Part shown: positions 39,638 to 51,400 of the stretch, piece after piece
How positions within the stretch are numbered: position 1 is the first letter of the stretch
How the letters are laid out: each line of letters starts with the position of its first letter
Source: Trichomonas vaginalis G3
Lineage: Eukaryota; Parabasalia; Trichomonadida; Trichomonadidae
DNA length: 64,000 nucleotides
Assembly: GCF_026262505.1 (NCBI RefSeq)
Contig: NC_067203.1
Span: 26,517,411-26,581,410 of the forward strand
Reading direction: 5' to 3'
The notes under the pieces: generated by a model
What the model saw: the letters and a program-made list of their open reading frames with translations, nothing else
Told to the model about the DNA's origin: nothing
Database searches by the model: none
Program-made: the position numbers and the translations under genes

Positions 39638-42600
39638 GTGAATGTTGAGAGAGTTTCAGATGGATTCTATCATATATCTGGTAAGAGGTTATACAGTACA
39701 TTCGCAGAGAATACTAGTCTTGTTAATATCATCATTAACGGCAGTTTTTGCGAGATTCCTTCTTTCTGCTTCTCTTGTCCTAACTTGGAGAATGTCTCAA
39801 TATTTGGCAATGTACTTTCTATTGGATTATATTGCTTCAGCTGCTGCAGCAAGTTATCATCGGTCACATTTCCAAAAGATCTACTCCAACTTGGTCAAGT
39901 TGCATTCTGCAATTGCAGCTTATTATCTGAAATCGAAATACCTCAGAATGTTACTGAAATAAGTCCTCTTCTTTTTTCTGGTATGACAAATCTTGAATCA
40001 ATTGAAATTCACAATAACATCAAGAAAATCTCGGATTATTCGTTTTTCAACACGAGCCTGAAACGAGTTAATATTCCAGATAGTGTCTATGACATTGGTT
40101 CTTCTGTATTCTCATGTTGCATGAATCTCGAAGAAATCACATTCCCAGAGAATATAACCATTCTTTCACGACGTGTCCTTTTCAAATGTGTCAAACTCAA
40201 ATTCTTTACAATCCCATCTCAAGTTAGACGTCTTGAAGAAGAATGTCTTTTTTCATGTAGCAGTATCACTCACCTTTATATTGGATCAAATGTTTCTTAT
40301 ATCGGCGAATATGCTATATCAGAATGTTCTTCATTAACCAAACTTGAAATTAATGCCCAAATTAATTCACATTTCATAACATTGCCTCTTGATTATCCAG
40401 ATTTATTAGAATTAATTATTGTAATGAAAAATATAACAATAATGTCAAGAATTTCCAATATAAATCTACCCAAAATTTCACATATATTCATAAAAACAGA
40501 TTCGATTATAGCTTATGGTAGATTGTTCTATTCTATGAATTTAACGTCAATAATTATAATTTCAACATATTTACACTGCACTTATGATACCTTGATTTAT
40601 CACACAACTGTTGATAACGTCACCATAAAATCAAAATATTGTAATTTTGGTAGTCATATTGCTAAGGATTCAGCAATTGCTGAATTTTCAATAGATTCAG
40701 ATGTTGTTATATGTAATTGCAGGTCATTTTATGGCTGTACAAATATTGATAATTTAAATATAAATTCAATAGGGATATATCAAATTGAAGAGTTTGATTT
40801 GTTCGGATTTGGTTACGATCGAGAATTAACGAATGTTTCGTCTGTAAGAATCATATCGAACTTAATATCATTTGAAAGTTCGTTATTTTCGCATCCTAAT
40901 TTATCTCTATATATAGAATCGAATATTTCAAAATTTAATTATTTATCATTTTCAAATTTAAAAAGTTTACATATTCCAGAAAAATATCAAATCATTGGTG
41001 GCGATGAACTTTTAATTCCTATTGACGGCATAACAAATGTAAAGAAAAATATCATATCCCCTGATATTATTGAAAATTTAGTAGAATTTAATTCAACACA
41101 TATATTTTCTCAAAGATCAAAATATCAACAAAATAGATAAAATGGAATTTCAAAATTGCAAAAAACTATCACGTGTCATAATTTCAGAATCAATAACGGG
41201 TATAGGAAGAGATGCATTTAGCAATTGTTATTCATTAAAATATGTAGAAATTAAGTCTGTAGATGTTATAATTGAAGACGATTGTTTCGTTAATTGTCCA
41301 AATTTAACAAAAATTGTTACTCCAGAAATTCATGATAAATTATATCCATATCAATTTTACAAATCGGATTTTGCCGAATATATATTATCACCAAATGTCG
41401 TTTCTTTAGGACAATTCTCATTTTCATATTCAAATCTCTCAAAAATTTATCTAAATGAAAACATAAGATCAATTCCAGCAGGAAGCTTTTTATGGGTGCG
41501 ATTCTCTCAAAGAATTGAATTTTATTGATAATGATCAAAGAGGACCTCTTAAAATGATCGATGATTACTCGTTTCACTCTTGTTCCTCATTAGTAAAAAT
41601 CAATATTTCGCTTCAATTAATCAGAATTGGGAAATATTCGTTTTATGAATACTCATCACTCGAAGAAGTTAACGTTTTGAATAATGAAAATTCTATGTTA
41701 CAAACTATTGATGATTACGCTTTTTATTGGTGTGACAAATTAATAATCTCCCTTTCCCCAAATTTAAATTATATTGGAAAAAGATCATTATCAGGAAAAT
41801 CGCAATTAATTGAGATACCAATGAAAACAGAGATAATTATGCCAAAAGCTTTCTATGGAATTATTGGTTTAAAAACTATTGTAGTGTTATCCAAAAATAT
41901 AATAATTGATGAATTTGGATTATTTTGTGATGTAAATTTAATATTATTTCAATCAGATTCGGTTATTATCAAAGGACTAGGTATATTTGGAAACATCACA
42001 AAAATACAAATTGAATCAAAGGATTTGATTTTACAAATTGGATCTATTGGTTCTGTATCAAATGCATTTGAGCTAGAAATAAATACAGACTCTGCCACAA
42101 TTGGGTCAAATGCAATTGGTTCGACGCAATATGCTCATTCAATGAAAATAAAATCAAGAAAGATAGAATTGTCACAATTTTCTATTGCATCAAGTGGTAA
42201 TTATGTTGATCTAGTGTCATTAGAGACTGAAAATTTAACTTTACCCCAATTATTTGAAGGTGATATTATAATATTATATTAAAAGGCGATAATATAAAAA
42301 TAGAAACAAATGCTCTATCATACATAAGTAATCTTAAATCAGTATACATTGAATCAAATCATTTAATAATAAAAAGTAATGCTTTCACATTCTGTAATTG
42401 TTTAGAAAACGTGACAATTAATTCAAGTATTAATGAATTTCCAGAAGAAATGATATCTAATTGTCCAATGCTATCTTCGTTCAATATAATTCATGATGTA
42501 AATTCATGTAAATTTCGAAAAAATTGTTTTTCAAATACAGCGATCAAATCTATGAAATTACATCAGGGAAGTAATGTTGAAGCGTATGCCTTCTCAGGTT

Positions 42601-43160
42601 GTAGCAGTTTCGAATCAATAACTATAGAAGATTCATGTATAGTAAGTTATCTCTCTTTTAATGATTGTTTCTCACTGAGAGAGATTCGATTTAGTGACAA
42701 TTTTATTTTGCTTGACTTCATTGGTAATGTCAACAATAGTATCAAAATTTACTATACAGGTAATCAAAAAAATGATAACTACATTGATGCGTCAATATTT
42801 TTATTCTTATCAAGATATTATCAAAGAATTCATGTTCCATCGAGATATAAACTCGACACATTCTGCACTATCACCGCTATCAAAGAAACAAAATTATCTT
42901 TATTGTCGTCATTGCGGCATATTAACGGGAAAAATATATCAAGTAAAACTACGCAAACAAATATGGATAATTCAATAAATTCAAAACTCAAAAACAATCC
43001 AATTAAATATCCTAAAATAAAGAAATATGTTTCTTCTTTAAGAGATTCTGCCAAGACTTCACAAATATGTGAATTAGAGACTTTAAATCATTCAAAGAGA
43101 TCAATAAAACAATCGAAGCAAAAAATTAGCTTTGTATTTGCTCTTATCACTCGCAATTAA
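39638..43160 (+). pseudogene. BspA-like LRR_5 surface protein, decayed
   Basis: Successive frames at 39638-41140, 41142-41528, 41515-42282 and about 42290-43160 all encode LRR_5 (Treponema pallidum-type) repeats with the usual cadence, e.g. SVYDIGSSVFSCCMNLEEIT, SYIGEYAISECSSLTKLEI, GIGRDAFSNCYSLKYVEI, MIDDYSFHSCSSLVKINI and VEAYAFSGCSSFESITIED. The chain is continuous apart from at least three frame changes, and the first in-frame codon is a GTG after a stop, so the true start is also lost. The end is basic (KRSIKQSKQKISF). BspA-like proteins are a huge trichomonad family, thought to act in adhesion. It lies on the opposite strand from an intact relative 2.6 kb away. Confidence 0.88.
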
Positions 43161-43443
43161 ATTATGAACGTTCATTTTTATGTAGATTTTTGATTAAAAT
43201 TATGAATCAATGTTAAAACTGTAATTTTTTTTGATAAAATTGTACTTAACACTTGCTGACACTCTCAAATTTCATATTTAAGGTTTTATTTTCAGTTCCT
43301 AATCTCATGTCTGTATTTTCTTTTTGAGAGGTTGTCAGAAAAGAATAAATGCGTTCTTAAAAGCATTACCGATAATTGAAGATTCCTTTTGAACTTTATT
43401 TTGTGCTATGATGCTAGTAGAAATTCTATGAATATATATTAAT
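43161..43443. other. AT-rich spacer
   Basis: Region between the BspA-like pseudogene and the TTAA-flanked unit. TTTTTGAGAGGTT at 43321-43333 has an inverted partner (AACCTCTCAAAAG) at about 45590-45602; this looks too short to call an element end. Confidence 0.4.
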
Positions 43444-45721
43444 TTAAGGATACCCTTACGTGTCAGATTTTTTGCGCATACGAAGAAGTCATGCTAGACA
43501 TGAGCTATAAACCTGAAATTTTAGCAACATATTTAAAACTTTTTAAACTACAATACACTTTAATATTCAAGAACAAAAATATTCTTTTTAGAAATTACAT
43601 AATTATTTTATGTGAAATCTATATAAAAACATATTTTGCGAGCGTAACTTTTTTCTTTATAAGCACCTTATATGACTGATAAACTGTGAAGGCACATAAT
43701 TGTTAATTCATAGAGTTGATATGTTTCCAAAATTGAGAGGAAATTTGAAAATTGAATACCCTTTCAATTCAATTTTCAAAAGATATCAGCTCCTTCAATA
43801 ATTGAAGGACGATTTTGATCATTTGCTCTTAAAACAAGTATGCCATGGAGAAAAAAGTTACGCTCGCAAATCTGAAATATAACTATCATATAAAAAAATT
43901 AAATTTCTAATTTTTTACTCTATAGATATTATTGGCCACTTGTGTAATGCATAAAAGTTTATGTCATATGCATACATTTGGAAGTATGGGAGACGAGGGA
44001 AATTACTTCTATGAGGCACTAGGATTTTTAAAAATTTCTCTATCGGACTCACCATTCAATTTCTCGAAAATTAAAAAAAATCAATAATAGCTAAAATGTA
44101 TTATGCATAACAAATTTTAATGTTACACGGTATTTTTTGAACTTCATGACATGAATTTTCTTTATATTATTTTTTTTTGGATTTTCTATGATTTATGCGA
44201 TAGGCTGGAACAACATTGTAAGTGCAATGATATCATTTATAGAGAAATCTAAAACTTCAGCATTCAGAACTCGCAACCACAAAAATATTCATTTGCTAAG
44301 TAAGTAAAGTTGATTAAGTTCGACACTTAGCTTTTATACGTAAAACCAAGTGTGTATTGTTATTTCTTGTTAAATTATTGAAAAAAATAAATTGTAAGAG
44401 AAACGATACTGATTATTGAAATAATATTGAGGGTAGCTGCAGATTTCTTCATTAACATGCCGGAAATTTGTTAATCTTGGTTTTCTATCATAAAATCTGT
44501 CGAAGAATCTAAAAACGGAGATATGAAATAGAGATCATGTAAATCTAGAGTATCCTGTCAGAAAAATAGACTAAGCATGTAACCCTTTTTTGGTCATAAA
44601 CACTTTTTACCACTTAGTCATACAGATGATCATTAAATTTAAACGAGCACTTTTTGTCAGAATTTATTCTTTTACAAAGACAGAAGATTTTAGTATTATT
44701 TAATATTAGTGCTGTAGCAAAATTCAAAAAACGGTGAAAATTCAGTGAATTTGTGAATTCACATTTTTTTTCGACATTTTTCTTGATATATCCATGCACA
44801 TTAAGAACACAGCTTTGATACGCTTAAAAAAGCATATTTTATATGAAATTGTTAAAGAAATAAACAATTTATATAAAAATTGCACTTATGGGCAGTTTAG
44901 ATATATAATTTATATATAACATATATACAAATCCATAGACAAAGTGCAATAACTACAATGTTGTAGAAAATTACAGCAGAAATACTGACTTTTTGAAGGA
45001 TAATAAGAATTCTTCTAAATGTTGTATTTTTATAATTTGATTGATTTTTTTACTATTTCATTAATCTTTTATGAATAATAATTATTTTTAATATATGTGC
45101 TATTAAAATTTCAAATTTTGACTAATATATCTAAGTTATCTGAACGAAACATTTAGAAAATATCATACTTACATTGAAATAGCAAGTGGAGCATATTAAT
45201 AGCAAGTTTCTTGGCTTTATATCTATCATCTATTGTTGTTTGATCAAACAAAATTCACTCTATTATATGGTGTCAATTAATTAAAACAATTTTTAATAGT
45301 TATTTATTTAGTGCGAATAAGTGCAAACTCATAAATGAATAACTTAATAGTAGAAATGAATTATCTGATATAAATCTCACATTTTGTCCATCAGAAATAC
45401 TTTAATTGCATACGCATAACTATTAGTAATACGTCTGGAGTGTCAATTAATAACAATCCCACAACAAGTAAAATTCAGATTTTTATTAAACATATTTTTT
45501 CCTAAAAGTTTTCTCAAATTACTATATATACATATGTGGATAAAATAATAGTAATATTGTAAAAAATTAGATAATTTTTTTTATTTGAGAACCTCTCAAA
45601 AGTTCATTCAATTTATCAATTGTTTCAGTTTGATGTATATTCATTTCTGGAGCCTAAAACTTTAGCAATCATGACAATATCATATTCTCTTTCTAACTAC
45701 GCAATGTAAGGGTATCCTTAA
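43444..45721. mobile_element. TTAA-flanked non-coding inverted-repeat unit, 2.27 kb
   Basis: TTAAGGATACCCTTAC at 43444-43459 is mirrored exactly by GTAAGGGTATCCTTAA at 45706-45721. Read as an element, the inverted ends are GGATACCCTTAC and the target duplication is TTAA, as for piggyBac or Kolobok elements; Kolobok elements are known in Trichomonas. There is no coding capacity and the DNA is very AT-rich. The 12-bp ends are short, so this is probably a non-autonomous derivative, with coincidence not excluded. Confidence 0.5.
43635..43870. repeat. 22-bp inverted repeat pair, 236 bp apart
   Basis: TTTGCGAGCGTAACTTTTTT plus CT (43635-43656) and its exact reverse complement (43849-43870) bracket 192 bases of AT-rich DNA, forming a small MITE-like unit inside the TTAA-flanked one. 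No clear target duplication is seen. Confidence 0.75.
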
Positions 45722-45763
45722 AAAGGTACTAATTAAATAACGCTTTTGATTTATTTTATAATT

Positions 45764-48208
45764 TTATAAATACATCAGAATAAAAACATGATAAAAGAAA
45801 CTCATAGAGCTTCTACTATTTCTGACTTTGCATGTAATTTCATGGCATGCTTCTAACGCACGTGCATTAATACCGGCGTTGATTAATGCTAATTTAAATT
45901 GTTTTGTTTTATTTTCATATAAAATACCACATGATAATGAGTTGCATCCTAAGAAGGCATTCTCACCAATAGAATTAACGCATTTAGGGATGTTAAAAAC
46001 TTTTAGATTTGAGCATCCTTCAAATGCATTATTTTTAATAGAAGTAACAGAATTATCAGGAATCATTATTGACTCAATATTAACGCAACCAATGAAAGTG
46101 GATTGTTTAATTGTTCGAACTTTATCTGAAATTGCAACATATTTATTTGGAGATGCCGGTGGATAAACTATTAATTTTGTTCTGTCAGAGCTGTACAAAA
46201 TACCATTTTCTGTAAGGAAGTTTACTGATGTAAATTGTGAAATATTTCTGAACCTCAAACATCCTGCGAAAACACCATATTCAATTTCACTAAGTTTTGA
46301 TTCATCGTGAATAGTAATTTCTTCTAAATTTTGGCAATCCAAGAAGCAATGCATGGACAAAGTGATTAATGAATCAGGAATTGTAATACTTGTAATCGAA
46401 GTATTCTTTAAACATTCAACGCCTAATCTCGCTGCATTTGTCGGTATTTCAAAAGCAGTTAGCTTTGAGCAATCAGAGAACCACTGAGAAGGAATTTCTG
46501 CTGAATTAATTTTCGAATTCTCAAAGGTAACACTAGTCAATCCGGTATTAAAGAAGCAGCGAGCACCCATCAAAAGCATACTCAGTGGTAAATAAACAGC
46601 ATTCAAAGAAACATCGTTTTCGAATGCGGAGCTTCCCAAAGTGAATGTTGTTGAAGTAGGGAATGAAACAGATACTAAATTACTGCATTCCATGAAACAA
46701 CTGTCTCCTATTGAAAGTGGAGAAGATGAACTAAATGAAACAGAAGTAATTGCTTTGCATCCATAAAAGCAAGACTCGTTTAGACTTGTTAGTTGAGAGC
46801 CAAAAGAGAATCTATCTTTCAAAGCTGTCATATAGAAAGCGTATTTCCCAATTGTTTTCAAATTAGGGAAATTTGGTATAGAAACAAGAGTATAGCAGCC
46901 AGAAAATGCATATTCTCCGATCTCTTCAATTGAAGAAGTCGAATTGCAAATTAATTTCTGGATCATGTTCTTTCCTGTAAATGCTTGTGATTTGATGCTT
47001 CTTACAGTTGATGGTAAGTATATGATTGCATCTGTTCCGAAAAATTGAGAAATTGTTGTTTCATCCTTATCAATAAGAATATATTGGTCATTAAGTTTTA
47101 TAGAATCTCCGTTAAAAATCAAATTTATTTTAGGAGAACTACCAAATACGCTTCCACCTAAACTAATATTAATAGGGAGATAAACATTAACTAAATTAGC
47201 ACAATATGCTAAGGCAGAACTACCTATATAAGTCACACTATCTGGTATTCTAATTTCAGCTAAATTTGTCTGGAAAAAGCAATAATCTGGGATGCTTTTT
47301 ATATTTTTCGAAAGAGTTATAGAGGATAAACTTTTACAGCCATAAAATGCTTGTGTTCCAATTGCTGTGCAGCTGTCTGGAATAACTAAACTTTGGATAC
47401 TAGATGTTGCAAAGCAATAATTTTTGATCTCTTTAACACCTGATGGAATCGTGACAGAAGTGCATTTTGAAGAAAAGAATGCTGCTTGCCAAATGTACTG
47501 AACTGTGTCTGGAATGGTAAATTCGCTTCCTGAATCGCTTGCAACGTAATAAATAATCATGTTATTTGGACTGTAAACTGCTGTTCCTGTACTAGCATAT
47601 TTTGCGTTTGCAGGATCAACGTGAATTGTTTTTAATGTAGAAATTTGACTAAAAGCAAGTCCATTGAATTCAGTAACAGTTTTTGGAATAGTAAATGATG
47701 TCAAACCACAACCAGAGAATGCATTACTACTGATTGTAGCTAATTGCGTGTTTGAGGGAAAATTTATTGTGGTTAATGTTGTTATATCTGAAAATGATTG
47801 TTGATTTGCAATTTTAATAAGGGGAGGATAATTAACGCTAGTAATTTTCAGCTTTTGAAAGCATTTTTCTCCAATACTTTGAACACTATCTGGTAATTTT
47901 AAGGTAGTAACATTTGTACAGCCAGAGAATGCTTGATTTCCAATAGTGGTAAGTAAACTGCAGCTTGAAAGGTCAATTGACAATAATGCAATACAATTAT
48001 AAAATGAAAATTGCTGAATTTCGCGTAATTTCGAGCCAGATTGAAATGAAAATGTTTTAAGAATGTTTGTGACACCATTGGCACAATAAACATTAGCACT
48101 TTCACCACAGATAATTTCAGCTTCTGCTTTAATAATGATATCAGCATATCTATCAGTAATACTTTTAAGCTGATTACCTGTATAGCACGAATCACTTAAT
48201 AAAGTCAT
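45764..48208 (-). CDS. BspA-like LRR_5 protein, 814 aa
   Basis: An intact frame. After a short N-terminal cap (MTLLSDSCYTGNQLKSITDR) it consists of about 30 LRR_5 repeats, e.g. TIGNQAFSGCTNVTTLKLPD, AIGTQAFYGCKSLSSITLSK, EEIGEYAFSGCYTLVSIPNF and SIKNNAFEGCSNLKVFNIPK. The C terminus is a short hydrophobic stretch (SFFYHVFILMYL) with no long cytosolic tail. There is no classic signal peptide, as is common for trichomonad BspA proteins. These proteins are presumed surface-exposed and adhesive, and the same repeat type occurs in bacterial BspA, so ancient lateral transfer is often proposed. An AAAAAAGTGACAAAAAT motif lies 24-41 bases upstream. Confidence 0.93.
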   Translation of the reverse strand: MTLLSDSCYTGNQLKSITDRYADIIIKAEAEIICGESANVYCANGVTNILKTFSFQSGSKLREIQQFSFYNCIALLSIDLSSCSLLTTIGNQAFSGCTNVTTLKLPDSVQSIGEKCFQKLKITSVNYPPLIKIANQQSFSDITTLTTINFPSNTQLATISSNAFSGCGLTSFTIPKTVTEFNGLAFSQISTLKTIHVDPANAKYASTGTAVYSPNNMIIYYVASDSGSEFTIPDTVQYIWQAAFFSSKCTSVTIPSGVKEIKNYCFATSSIQSLVIPDSCTAIGTQAFYGCKSLSSITLSKNIKSIPDYCFFQTNLAEIRIPDSVTYIGSSALAYCANLVNVYLPINISLGGSVFGSSPKINLIFNGDSIKLNDQYILIDKDETTISQFFGTDAIIYLPSTVRSIKSQAFTGKNMIQKLICNSTSSIEEIGEYAFSGCYTLVSIPNFPNLKTIGKYAFYMTALKDRFSFGSQLTSLNESCFYGCKAITSVSFSSSSPLSIGDSCFMECSNLVSVSFPTSTTFTLGSSAFENDVSLNAVYLPLSMLLMGARCFFNTGLTSVTFENSKINSAEIPSQWFSDCSKLTAFEIPTNAARLGVECLKNTSITSITIPDSLITLSMHCFLDCQNLEEITIHDESKLSEIEYGVFAGCLRFRNISQFTSVNFLTENGILYSSDRTKLIVYPPASPNKYVAISDKVRTIKQSTFIGCVNIESIMIPDNSVTSIKNNAFEGCSNLKVFNIPKCVNSIGENAFLGCNSLSCGILYENKTKQFKLALINAGINARALEACHEITCKVRNSRSSMSFFYHVFILMYL

Positions 48209-48231
48209 ATTAGGATGGTTATAAATTCATG

Positions 48232-48249
48232 ATTTTTGTCACTTTTTTA
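48232..48249 (-). promoter_or_regulatory. AAAGTGACAAAA motif upstream of BspA-like gene
   Basis: Read on the minus strand, TAAAAAAGTGACAAAAAT. It shares its core with the motif abutting the membrane-protein gene at 14180. Confidence 0.35.
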
Positions 48250-48445
48250 TGGGATCAATAGCATGCAACTATAGAATTTCTGATTAAACATTCTGGTAGC
48301 ATATATGTATCTTTACATGTCTTTCTGATGTTTCAAAGTTTATGAAAAATGTATTCAGAAGAAGAAGACGAAAAAATAAAAAAAAATCGAAATTTCAAAA
48401 TAAAAATTTTATAAATAAAATATAAATAAAAACTATATCATAAGC

Positions 48446-51400
48446 TTATTTTCTGCCTCTTGAATGGCGAGACATGGTTTCATTGACGAAGTTATCGAAA
48501 GTTTGTTGCTGTGGGTTTTGTGGTGGCTGTTGCATTCCAAATCCCATCTGCTGATTAAATCCTTGGTTTTGTTGGTTCATTCCGAAACCGAGATTTGGCT
48601 GTTGGTTAAATCCTTGTTGCATTCCAAATCCCATCTGTTGGTTGAAACTTTGGTTCATTCCAAAACCATTTTGCTGCTGTTGGTTCATTCCAAATCCTTG
48701 GTTCTGATCTGGTTGATTCATTCCGAAGCCATTCTGTTGTTGCTGCATTCCAAATCCTTGGTTCTGTTGTTGATTCATACCAAAGGCATTTTGTTGTTGC
48801 ATTCCAAATCCTTGGTTCTGTTGTTGATTCATACCAAAGGCATTTTGTTGTTGCATTCCAAATCCCTGTGTTTGGTTCTGTTGTTGATTCATACCAAAGG
48901 CATTTTGTTGTTGCATTCCAAATCCCTGTGTTTGGTTCTGTTGTGGGTTCATACCAAAGGCATTTTGCTGCTGATTCATTCCGAAGGCATTTGGTTGTTG
49001 CATTCCAAATCCTTGTGTTTGGTTCTGTTGTGGGTTCATTCCGAAGCCATTTTGTTGTTGCTGGTCTTGTTGTTGATTCTGTTGCTCCTGCTGGTTTTGA
49101 TTCTGGTTCTGTTGTTGGTTCATTCCAAATCCTTGTGGATTCATTCCGAAGCCTTGGTTCATTCCGTATCCCTGAGAATACATTCCGAATCCAGGCTGCA
49201 TTCCAAATCCGAATCCTTGTTGTGGCATTCCGAATCCCATTCCAAATTCTTGTGGCATTCCGTATGGATTCATCTGCTGCATCATCATTTGTTGCATCAT
49301 CATCGGGTTCTGGTTCGGCTGCATTCCAAACATTGGTTGTCCATATGGATTCTGCATGAATTGTGGATTTCCAAATCCTTGGAATGACTGCATCTGTTGA
49401 GGTGGCTGATTCTGTTGCTGCTGTTGTTGTTGTGGAGTATTCTCTTGAAGTGGAGACTGGAATAACTGTACTGGTTGTTGTTCCTGGAGTGGAGATGGGA
49501 ATGGTTGGACTGATGATGTTGGTGATGTCTTGGAGAATTTCGGTTCTTCCAATGGGCCTTCGAATCCTGGTGGAGAATCGATAAACGCCTGCTTCTGCAT
49601 TGGTGGCTGTGATGGTGTGTTGATCTGCTGCTTCTTCGGTGCAGGTTCAACAAACTTTTGCTGTGCTTGTGGCGGAGAATCAAATGTTTGCTTCTGTGGT
49701 GGAGGAGCATTGAATGTCTGTGTCTGTGGAGGAGGAGCATTGAATGCTTGAGTTTGTGGTGGTGCACTGAATGTTTGTGTCTGAGGTGGAGGAGTTGATG
49801 GAGCATCCAATTTCGGTGGTTGAGGAGGTGGAGTTTGCTGGAAGGATGGCTGTGGTTCCGGTGGAGGAGATGGTTGCTTCTGTGGAGGAAGAGATGGAGC
49901 AGCAAATGACTGTGTTTGTGGTGGTGGAGATGCCTTGAATGCTGGCTGAGGTTCAACAAACTTTTGCTGGGAAACAGGAGGTTGTGGAACTTGGTTGATT
50001 GGCTGTTTCAACCATGGCTGAATTGGAGTAGAACGTGTTTGAGAAGGAGTAAGAGATGGGAAATTGTTATCAAGAGGAGACTTCTTTGTTTGTATCTTGT
50101 GTTGTTGTGGTTCTGGTTCCTGTTTAGTTTGTTGTTGAGGAGTAGCTGAAGCTGTTGTAGGTGGAAGACGCTTTGGAATGTACTTTGTTGGCTGTGTTTG
50201 TTTAACAGGAGGAGGTTTGACTGGAGCAGATTTAGAACTGACAATTGGTTGAATTGGTTCAATACTTTCTACAATTTGTCCAACACCAAATGAAGCAACA
50301 GCTGTATCAACAACTTGTTCAATCATATCAGACAAAGCCTTCTTGATATGTGTTGTTTCTTCACCAAACTTCTGTTCCTCGCTCTTGAATGAGTCTGGAG
50401 ATCCACCTGCTTCTACGTAGTACTTCTTAAATGCTTCCATGCCTTTCTTAGCTTTGTAGTCTGTGGAAATGAAGCAAACATCGATGTGTCTCTGAGCAAT
50501 TTGTTCGATCAATTTCCTTGTCTTTGGTCCTTCTTTCTCATTCAAAAGGATATCATTTGAATCTGGATTTGGTCTTCCATTGAATTCACTGCCATGGCCA
50601 CCGTTATCTGTGATCATGATCATGATCTTCTTCGAGTTCGCCTTCCACTCCAAATTGAGCATTGAATCGAAAGCCTGAACCCAATCTTCTGGACCATCTC
50701 CAGCACCGCCTTTGCTTTCTACATCATCGAACTTGACTGGATCAATACCAGACTGGTGTTGTCCTGGTTTTGGATTCTTGAAGTCGTAGATTGTTGGCAT
50801 ATTTGCGTTGATGATTCCTTCGCGAGCATCTTTGTACTTGAACTTCTGTTCGGCTTTAGCCATATCTCTGAAGAATACACTTGCGTATCTAACAATGAGA
50901 TCTGGGTATTTCCTTGATGTGTATTCCATGAGTTTCTTGAGAATCTGCTTTGCACCGTAGATCATTGATCTGTCGCTGACTTCGACTTGGTTTTCTTTAC
51001 TTCCTGCTTCGTTGATCATTGATCCTGTTCCATCGACGACCAATGCGATATCGATGTATTTGCCATCGATGTATTGTTCGAAATTGACTGGTTCATGAGC
51101 ACTTCTTTCTGGAATTGGGAAATCGAACTTTCTTGCTCTGTATTCCATAGCCTTTTGTGTTGATTTGAAGAGAATTTCTCTCTTTTCAGCTGAAACTAAC
51201 CAAACAGCCATGTTGATAACTAGTCTTCTTGTGCCCGCTGTATGTAATTCATTGAAGAACTTGGTGAATGAGCCATCAATGATGATATCTCCTTGGATGG
51301 AATCTGATGGAGCCATGTAGTACAAGTTGGAATAGTTTCCGCTCTTTGAAATGATAAATGGATTGAATGGAGCAATATCAGCTGACTTAGGAACACAAGA

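Noticed and set aside
48464-49387. 307-codon plus-strand frame
   Set aside because: Antisense shadow of the Q/N/GFGM repeats of the giant gene; its LLLVHSKS-type monotony is the reverse reading of CAA/CAG-rich repeats.
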